Source: Parapristionchus giblindavisi (taxonomy: Eukaryota > Nematoda > Chromadorea > Rhabditida > Diplogasteridae). Taken from it: DNA of 64,000 nt. The translations under genes and the position numbers were made by a program. The notes under the pieces were generated by a model, which was given only the letters and a program-made list of their open reading frames with translations, ran no database searches and was not told the origin of the DNA. Numbering within the stretch: the first letter of the stretch is position 1; every line of letters starts with the position of its first letter. Positions 56,326-64,000 of this stretch are shown piece after piece. The DNA is taken from the NCBI GenBank assembly GCA_943737045.1, contig CALSFV010000252.1:124001-188000 (forward strand), written 5' to 3'.

Positions 56326-58089
56326 TCAATATCTTCCAGCAAACTTCTCCTTCAGCTTCTTCTGAGCATCACTTTCCCGTTGCTCAGGCGGCAGCCATGT
56401 TGCGTACGTCTCATCCGCATCTTGCACTCCCGTACCGTACTCTCCTTAAAGGGTTACTGTAGTTGAGAAGGGTACGGTATTGATTGACCACTTGGATAAT
56501 GTAGTGCGCGATTAATAACCTAATATCGATTCGAAGTCGGCTGAGAAAACTTGGTTAGCGAGTCGAATATCTTATCTTGACTAACAAGCGAAAGATGAAA
56601 CGCGCATCTCACTGGTTCGTCCATCTCACGCTTATGCGGCGTTATAAGAGTTACATGAATGTGCTAATCGATCAGAATAGATACAGCCAATATCAATTGG
56701 TATATATTATATTTTATCATGATGTGGTTTCGAGACTGCGCCATATGATCGATGGTCGGTGCGTGTGCTCAATTGAACCCCCTGTTGCAAGAGGAAACAG
56801 GGACGCCCAGTCAAGAGATGGACGGATGATTTCGTGGTCCTCAATTCATGCAAAATTGCGAAGCATAATCGTTCGAAATAGAGAGAATTCATGGCAACCA
56901 AGCTACGAAACATCCATTAGCTAATAAAGTTGCGTCAATGTCAACGTCAAAAATGATGTAGTTGAAATTGGCATAAAAATGGGTGATGCAGTGTTCATTA
57001 GCCTTACTTGCCTCCGCCGTAACGACGGAGAAATCCACGTAAACCATGCAGAGTACAAATTTCAAGCGGCATTTTGTCACAACGGAATATTTATAACGCT
57101 TACAATTAGATTGTATTTTTCCCCAAAATACCGTATGAAATTTACTTTTTTTAAATGTAACACCGCATCACCAATGTGCCAATATCAATTAGAGCACAAC
57201 TAAATAAGAATGTTCAAAGATGAAAGATCAAAGATGAATCTCTTCGTACCACTCATATCCAATCCACCATCGGGTGCAATCTTCTTCACCTCCTTCTCCT
57301 TCTCCTTCCTCTCTCCACGATGACGAGGTCGACTTCTCTTCGTCTGTTCCACTTCTGCCTGCTACAAAGATCAAAGATCAAACTACAAATATATAAAGAT
57401 CAAAGATCAAACGACCATACCTCATCAGTCTCATCAATCTTCTGTCTCTTCTCTTCAACCTCACTCTTCGTCTCATCATCGAGATCTCTCTTGAGCTTAT
57501 TCTCATCTGTTTTATCCGTAGTTTGCTCCTTTGTTTCATCATTCGTAGTTTGATCATTTGTAGTTTGATCCTTCGCTTCCTCTTTCTTCTCTGTAGTTTG
57601 ATCCTTGACCTGTTCTTCCTTCACATCCTTCTCTTCAGCGGCGGTCACCGTAGGCATGCTACAAAGATAAAAATAAAACTACAAATATATAATGATCAAA
57701 GATCAAACGACCATACCTCATCAGTCTCATCAATCTTCTGTCTCTTCTCTTCAACCTCACTCTTCGTCTCATCATCGAGATCTCTCTTGAGCTTATTCTC
57801 ATCTGTTTTATCCGTAGTTTGCTCCTTTGTTTCATCATTCGTAGTTTGATCATTTGCAGTTTGATCCTTACCTTCCTCTTCCTTCTCTGTAGTTTGATCC
57901 TTGACCTGCTCTTCCTTCACAACCTTCTCTTCAGCGGCGGGCACCTTCGGCATCTGTGGGCCTTTGATCTAAATGGCAATCAATCAATAATCGATAGAGA
58001 TCAATCAATATCCACTTACCGTACTCTCATCGATCTCTTCGTCATCTTCCACCTCGAATGTCGTCGTGGGACCTTCCGTGGGCACGAAT
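56326..58089 (-). pseudogene. Kanadaptin-like terminal-exon unit 4 (most intact A-D set, exon B duplicated)
   Basis: Exons: A 58020-58089, Ba 57717-57968, C 57250-57361, D 56326-56444. A (EGPTTTFEVEDDEEIDEST), Ba, C and D join in frame for about 184 codons with usable splice sites (D acceptor TTTAAG). An extra copy of exon B (57421-57658) lies between Ba and C. Its 5' part is replaced by the sequence that normally precedes exon C (CTTTGTAG), so it enters out of frame. No core exons precede the unit, so whether it is ever translated is unclear. It could be the terminal part of a longer gene through long-range splicing. Confidence 0.65.
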
Positions 58090-58510
58090 CTATAATGTAT
58101 TACATATGGAATTGAACTAGCGAAATGTTCTCAAAAGTTATGATAAAGATGACCTAGTCAAGCATGAATGTAACGGGTTGAGAGATGAAAAAAACGGAAG
58201 AAGTTCCAAATCTACACAGATTTTTTTTGATTTATTCAATCTACATAGACATTGAGTACTGTATATAACGAAAAAAACTGTATAGTATTATGTTTCAAAG
58301 GAGATGCAATAATGTTGATAAAACACAATTAACGATTGATAAAAGTCTACTTTTTTTCGTATATTCAATGAAAAATATAACAGTTAATAGGATCACAATA
58401 AGTACGAAACCAATCAAAAAAATCAAATAATGAGAAATGCATAAATAAAACAACCATGATACTGTATTGGCTAAATTAAGCTAAAAAAAAGAATATATAA
58501 TAGATATATT

Positions 58511-59860
58511 TCAAAAGTTTAGCTTCTTCTGGGCATCATTCTCCCGCTGCTCAGGTGGTAGCCACGTTGCGTACGTCTCATCCGCATCTTGCACTCCCGT
58601 ACCGTACTCTCCTGAACGGATTACTGTAACCGACAAGGGTACGGTATTGATTGAACACTTGGATAAAGAAATGCGTGATTAATAACCTAATATCTCCACA
58701 ACAGATCTGGACAAAAGCGAGTCGAATGTCTCGGCTTGACTAACAAGCGAAAGTGGAAACGCGCATCTCACTAGTTCGTCCAGCTCACGCTTATACGGTG
58801 TTATAAGAGTTGTAACAACATGCACAGCCAAAATGGATTGGCTCATGATATCAATAACTGAACATATTTTCTAATTCTGTGGTTGAAATCGGAATAAGAA
58901 TTGGTAAAAATGTTGCATTTGCCCTACTTGCCTAGAGACGTCCACGTAAAGTTTAAAACTATGCAGCGTACAACTTTCGAACGGAATTTTGTCATAAACG
59001 TAGCATGTATAGCGCTTAGATTGTATTTATGCCAAAGTTTACATTGACAAAATGTAACACCGCATAACCTATTATGAAGCCAATTTCAACCAAAGCATTC
59101 CAAATAAGACTGAAAAGATCAAAGATCAAATATCAATCTCTTCATACCACTCATATCCAATCCACCATCGGGTGCCATCTTCTTCACCTCCTTCTCCTTC
59201 TCCTTCCACTCTCCACGATGACGAGGTCGACTTCTCTTCGTCTGTTCCACTTCTGGATGCTACAAAGATCAAAGATCAAACTACAAATATATAAAGTCCA
59301 AAGATCAAACAGCCATACCTCATCAGCATCATCAATCTATCATATCTTGCATTAATGCTCAGATGGGGATGAGTCGGTGGTATTCATCACGGGTTGCATT
59401 CCACCAGTTGACGCCAATAATTAATGCATTAATGCCTGATATGATAAATAATTGAATTGAATTGAATCATCCATCTTCTGTCTCTTATCTTCAACCTCAC
59501 TCTTCGTCTCATCATCTAGATCTCTCTTTAGCTTATTCACATCAGTTTTATCTTTCTTATCATCCTTAGTTTGCTCCTTTGTTTCATCATTTGTAGTTTG
59601 ATCATTCGTTGTTTGATCCTCTGTAGTTTGATCCTTCGCTTCCTCTTTCTTCTCTGTAGTTTGATCCTTGACCTGCTCTTCCTTCACAACCTTCTCTTCA
59701 GCGGAGGCCACCGTCGGCATCTGTGGGCCCTTGATCTAAACATCAATCAATAAATCAATAATCTGCAGAGATCAATCAATATCCACTTACCGTACTCTCA
59801 TCGATCTCTTCCTCATCTTCCACCTCGAACGTCGTAGTGGGACCTTACGTGGGTACGAAT
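58511..59860 (-). pseudogene. Kanadaptin-like terminal-exon unit 5 (decayed)
   Basis: Exons: A 59791-59860, B 59319-59735 (interrupted), C 59148-59259, D 58511-58611. Faults: A has GAA changed to TAA at its fifth codon. B is split by a ~130-bp insertion (about 59338-59467). D lacks the last eight residues and ends KKLNF-stop because a deletion joins it to 3' UTR sequence. Confidence 0.85.
59338..59467. mobile_element. Short insertion with ATTGA-repeat tail in exon B5
   Basis: Ends in GATATGATAAATAATTGAAT-TGAATTGA. The same tail with CATCTGAGCATTAATGCCTG occurs at about 4695-4765 in a ddx-23 intron. A pentameric tail of this kind is typical of non-LTR retrotransposon 3' ends. The insertion breaks the coding frame of exon B. 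Confidence 0.65.
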
Positions 59861-60145
59861 CTATAATGCATTGCATATGGAATTGAACTAGCGAAATGTT
59901 CTCAAAAGTTATGATAAAGATGACCGAGTCAAACATGAATGTAACGTGTTGAGAGATGAAAAAAACGGAAGAAGTTCCAAATCTAAACAGATTTTTTTGA
60001 TTTATTCAATCTACATAGACATTGAGTACAGTATATAACGAAAAACTGTATAGTATTATGTTTCAAAGAAGATGCAAGAATGTTGATAAAACAAAATCAA
60101 CGATTGATAAGTCTATTGTCTACTTTATTTTGTATATTCACTGAA

Positions 60146-62340
60146 CACGTTAGTTTAAAATGTGAAAGAGATGGGAATAGCGGGGGAAAGGAATGCTGAA
60201 GGCAACTTTCCAAATCTGTGGTGCGCGCCTTGGTGTGTTTTTGTAATAATGAGACGATAGTCATTAGACAGAGCGGCGCACCTCAGACAGGTTTGGTAGC
60301 GCGGCGGAGAGTGCGATAGAGACAATCATTGGATGCCATCGCGCACGCACATCCTCTCTAAAAAGCACTATCCGAGAGAATTCAATAACTGGAATATTTT
60401 TTGGTATCGATGAAAAATGAATTTTTCTGTTTTATGTGTGATAATTACAGGCTCCATGAGTGAAGTACACTGGTACTTGGAAATTGCTTCCAATTGAAAA
60501 TTCGCTTCAGGGGGTGACCACAGAACGATTTGGCGCCTTTTCCTAAAAAGTTTATTTCGAATCCAATCGATTCGGGAGTGGCTGCAATGAACTCCTTGGC
60601 GAATTATAAGAAACTATTGCTGACAAGGGGATGGTCGCAACTGGTCCTGGCCATATGAGATGGCAATAACATGACTAGGATCAGTTTTCGATGCTGATTA
60701 CGAATCCGTTTTCAGAAAGTGCCTAATCGACCTGATTTTCGAGAAAATCGGTATTGAAATTTGCCTTGTTAATTCGAAAAGTCGCGTAGTTTCCTTCACA
60801 AACTATCTGGATTGCATCGGTAAGATCCGGAAATGTACCTAAAGTATTGGGAGAGTTTCTAGATGAGTTCACCAGCCCACCCGGACGGTTTGCGCAGGAA
60901 ACCACACGAATTTCCGAATTAAAATATCGATTTCCTCGAAAATCAGGTCGATTAGGCACTTTCTGAAAACGGATTCGTAATCAGCATCAAAAACTGATCC
61001 TAGTCATGGTATTGCCATCTCATATGGCCAGAACCAGTTGCGACCATCCCCTTGTGAGGAAAGTTTTTTGATCCACGGTCAACGAAGGCTGGAATTTTGA
61101 ATTTTCGAAAAAAATTTCACATTTAATTAATTTTCACTACTTCACCTTAACAAGCCTACAATTTTTTATTTGCGCAATCGCTTCTAAATATTATAAGACA
61201 TCTTCAGTTTAAAAATCATAATTTAAAAAAATACATATTTTACGAAAACATCGTTTTTATAACGAAAATCGTAATTATGGTGTGCACCTACAGTAATCCC
61301 AAATCGGTTAATTTGGAAATTTGGTAGTTTTAAACATATTTCACCGCTGTTCTTGACATGACTGAGGTATATAACTACTCCACGTCTTCGGAGTGCACCT
61401 GCACGGTTCAGCGCTGGTCAACATTTTATGATATTTTGGTTTTTCAGCAATAACTTTCTTCAAAGTCAACCGTTTCTCTTCATTTTTTAGTATGTTTGTA
61501 TAGATGATACTATGGCATAGCGATCCAATTTTTATCGATAATGAATAACAAACAACGGAATAATGATCAATTTACGAAAAATGTCAATTTTCAGCGAAAT
61601 CAGCACCTGGGAATAGATGCACTCCGAAGACGAGGAGTAGTCGTATACCTCAGTCATGTCAAGAACAGCGGTGAAATATGTTTAAAACTACCAAATTTCC
61701 AAATTAACCGATTTGGGATTACTGTAGGTGCACACCATAATTACGATTTTCGTTATAAAAACGATGTTTTCGTAAAATATGTATTTTTTTTAAAATTATG
61801 ATTTTTAAACTGAAGATGTCTTATAATATTTAGAAGCGATTGCGCAAATAAAAAGTTGTAGGCTTGTTAAGGTGAAGTAGTGAAAATTAATTAAATGTGA
61901 AATTTTTTTCGAAAATTCAAAATTCCAGCCTTCGTTGACCGTGGATCAAAAAACTTTCCTCAGCAATAGTTTCTTATAATTCGCCAAGGAGCTCTTTGCA
62001 CCCACTCCCGAATCGATTGGATTCGAAATAAACTTTTTAGGAAAAGGCGCCAAATCGTTCTGTGGTCACCCCCTGAAGCGAATTTTCAATTGGAAGCAAT
62101 TTCCAAGTACCAGTGTACTTCACTCATGGAGCCTGTAATTATCACACATAAAACAGAAAAATTCATTTTTCATCGATACCGCACATATGTCGATTTTCTA
62201 AGACAGCGTGATCTAATGAACCCCACCAAACCCGTCTGGCATCCGCCGCGCCCTCTTTATATTCAATCTTTTTTCTAAAACTTCTGCCAGCGGTGGAAAA
62301 CGAAATTTCATCGGTGCCCTGCTATTACTGAACTAACGTG
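60146..62340. mobile_element. Large foldback element containing a nested element, TSD TGAA
   Basis: Ends CACGTTAGTT / AACTAACGTG, flanked by TGAA (60142-60145, 62341-62344). Sister units show the uninserted ATTCAATGAAAAGATAAC (for example around 50777-50794). Inner arms 60400-61400 and 61650-62185 are nearly identical inverse copies. The left arm is longer because of a nested element (60624-61054). The outermost ~250 bp on each side differ. No transposase recognised. Confidence 0.85.
60624..61054. mobile_element. Nested foldback element, TGA duplication
   Basis: Termini CAAGGGGATGGTCGCAACTGG-type and the inverse (CCAGTTGCGACCATCCCCTTG-type), flanked by TGA on both sides. The opposite arm of the host element keeps the empty sequence TATTGCTGAGGAAAG in inverse orientation (about 61958-61972). 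The termini resemble those of 47606-48649 (CAAGGGAATGG), so it is the same family. Confidence 0.88.
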
Positions 62341-62571
62341 TGAAAAGATAACAGATACTGGGCTCACAATAGATACGAAATCAAATAATAAATCAAATAC
62401 TGAGATACACCTCAATAAAACAACCATGATACTGTATTGGCTAAATTAAACTTTACAAAAAGAATATGAAACAGATATATTTCAAAAGTTTAGGAACACA
62501 TGCTGAGAAAAATTAGAGAAAGGGATACTGTAGTCGCACAAAAAAAATCAATAAATCAAGACGCAAATCAA

Positions 62572-63808
62572 TCAATATCTTCCAGCAAACTTCTCCTTCA
62601 GCTTCTTCTGAGCATCACTCTCCCGCTGCTCAGGGGGCAGCCATGTCGCGTACGTCTCATCCGCATCTTGCACTCCCGTACCGTACTCTCCTAAAAGGAT
62701 TACTGTAGCTGATAAGGGTACGGTATTGATTGATAACGCTATTGATGGCGCAGGGCGCGATTGATAACCTAATATCGTCACAACGGAAAAAAGCGAGTCG
62801 TATATCTTGGCTTGACTAACAAGCGAAAGATGAAACGCGCATCTCACTGGTTCGTCCACCTCACGCTTATACGACGTTATAAGAGTTACAAGAACGTGCA
62901 AATCGATTATAACAGGTACAGCCAATATCGATTGGTTCATGATATAAATAATTAAACATATTTTATAATGCTGTGGTTGAAACTGGCATAAGAATGGGTA
63001 AACGGGTGTTACATTTGACTTACATGCCTACTTACTTGATCTACTTACTTGAGACGTCGACGTAAACTATGCAGAATACACATCTCGAACGGAGTTTGTC
63101 ACAAAAGTAATATTTATAGCGCATAGATTATTTATGCCAAAATACCGTACAAAATTTACTTTGGCAAATTGTAACACCGCATTACACATTCTCATGCCAA
63201 TATCAACCAAAGCATTCCAAAAGAAGAAAGAAAAGATCAAAGATCAAATATAAATCTCTTCATACCACTCATATCCAATCCACCATCGGGTGCAATCTTC
63301 TTCACCTCCTTCTCCTTCTCCTTCCTCTCTCCACGATGACGAGGTCGACTCTTCTTCGTCTGTTCCACTTCTGGCTGCTACAAAGATCAAAGATCAAAGA
63401 ACAAAGACCAAAGATCAAACTACAAAGATCAAACGACCGTACCTCATCATTCTCATCAATCTTCTGTCTTTTCTCTTCAACCTCACTCTCCGTCTCATCA
63501 TCAAGATCTCTCTTTAGCTTATTCTCATCTGTTTTATCTTTCTTATTATCCGTAGTTTGCTCCTTTGTTTCATCATTTGTAGTTTGATCCTTAGCTTCCT
63601 CTTTCTTCTCTGTAGTTTGATCCTTGACCTGCTCTTCCTTCACAACCTTCTTTAGCGGCGGGCACCTTCGGCATCTGTGGGCCCTTGATCTAAATGGCAA
63701 TCAATCAATAATCGATAGAGATCAATCAATATCCACTTCCAGTACTCTCATCGATCTCTTCGTCATCTTCCACCTCGAATGTCGTCGTGGGACCTTACGT
63801 GGGTACGA
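62572..63808 (-). pseudogene. Kanadaptin-like terminal-exon unit 6 (decayed)
   Basis: Exons: A about 63739-63808, B 63443-63689, C 63266-63377, D 62572-62690. Faults: A carries the same GAA-to-TAA change as unit 5 and its donor GTAAGT is changed to GGAAGT. B is 2 nt short near the GCCGCT-AAGAAGG join and shifts frame. C and D are open. Upstream sequence continues past the end of the window. Confidence 0.85.
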
Positions 63809-64000
63809 ATCTATAATGCATTGCATATGGAATTGAACAAGCGAAATGTTCTCAAAAGTTATGATAAAGATGACCGAGTCAAACATGAATGTAACGTGTT
63901 AAGAGATGAAAAAAACGGAAGAAGTTCCAAATCTACACAGATTTTTTTGATTTATTCAATCTACATAGACATTGAGTACTGTATATAACGAAAAACTGTA

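Overview
The window looks like nematode nuclear DNA, and the recurring intronic motifs suggest a diplogastrid-like worm (the genus is a guess). Genes are split into many short exons (often 60-130 nt) by small introns. Acceptors are TTTCAG, TTGCAG or TTAAG, and donors are often GTACGG or GTAAG. Three identical tRNA-Ala genes are interspersed. Mobile DNA is dense: foldback elements with very long inverted repeats, small inverted-repeat elements, a non-LTR retrotransposon fragment and microsatellites. I rebuilt the exons by hand from splice signals, frame continuity and family similarity. Exon lists in the evidence fields are plus-strand coordinates; for minus-strand genes they are given 5' to 3'.

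Layout. 1-3.0 kb: no gene recognised. 3.0-10.5 kb (-): PRP28/DDX23 spliceosomal DEAD-box helicase, 22 exons, last C-terminal exon not found. 11.9-16.9 kb (-): AidB-type acyl-CoA dehydrogenase, 21 exons, with a 2.0-kb long-inverted-repeat element lodged in its last intron beside the 3' splice site. 18.2-22.1 kb (-): secreted histidine acid phosphatase whose catalytic HD pair appears as QD. 24.0-25.0 kb (+): a 63-residue RING-like protein. 26.0-32.8 kb: three tRNA-Ala(AGC) genes around a rhodopsin-type GPCR (26.5-29.0 kb, -) and an unrecognised single-pass membrane protein (29.6-33.8 kb, -, 5' end unresolved). 34-38 kb: low-complexity purine/pyrimidine tracts. 38.06-44.5 kb (+): complete type II polypeptide N-acetylgalactosaminyltransferase with ricin-type lectin domain, 21 exons.

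45.5-64 kb (-): a tandem array built from the 3' part of a kanadaptin (SLC4A1AP)-like gene. Core exons K1-K6 (53.6-55.8 kb) run into one set of terminal exons. Five other units hold only the terminal exons A-B-C-D, and most carry frameshifts, lost splice sites, a nonsense codon or truncation. Three long-inverted-repeat elements, an element nested in one of them, a LINE fragment and a TTAA-flanked element have inserted into or beside the array. Sister units preserve empty sites, so target-site duplications can be read directly.

The genes are unrelated housekeeping, secretory and membrane functions, not an operon or a joint system. The notable material is the array and its embedded elements, the splice-site insertion with an internal ORF, and a GATCAAA motif that occurs both in introns and inside a repetitive coding exon.
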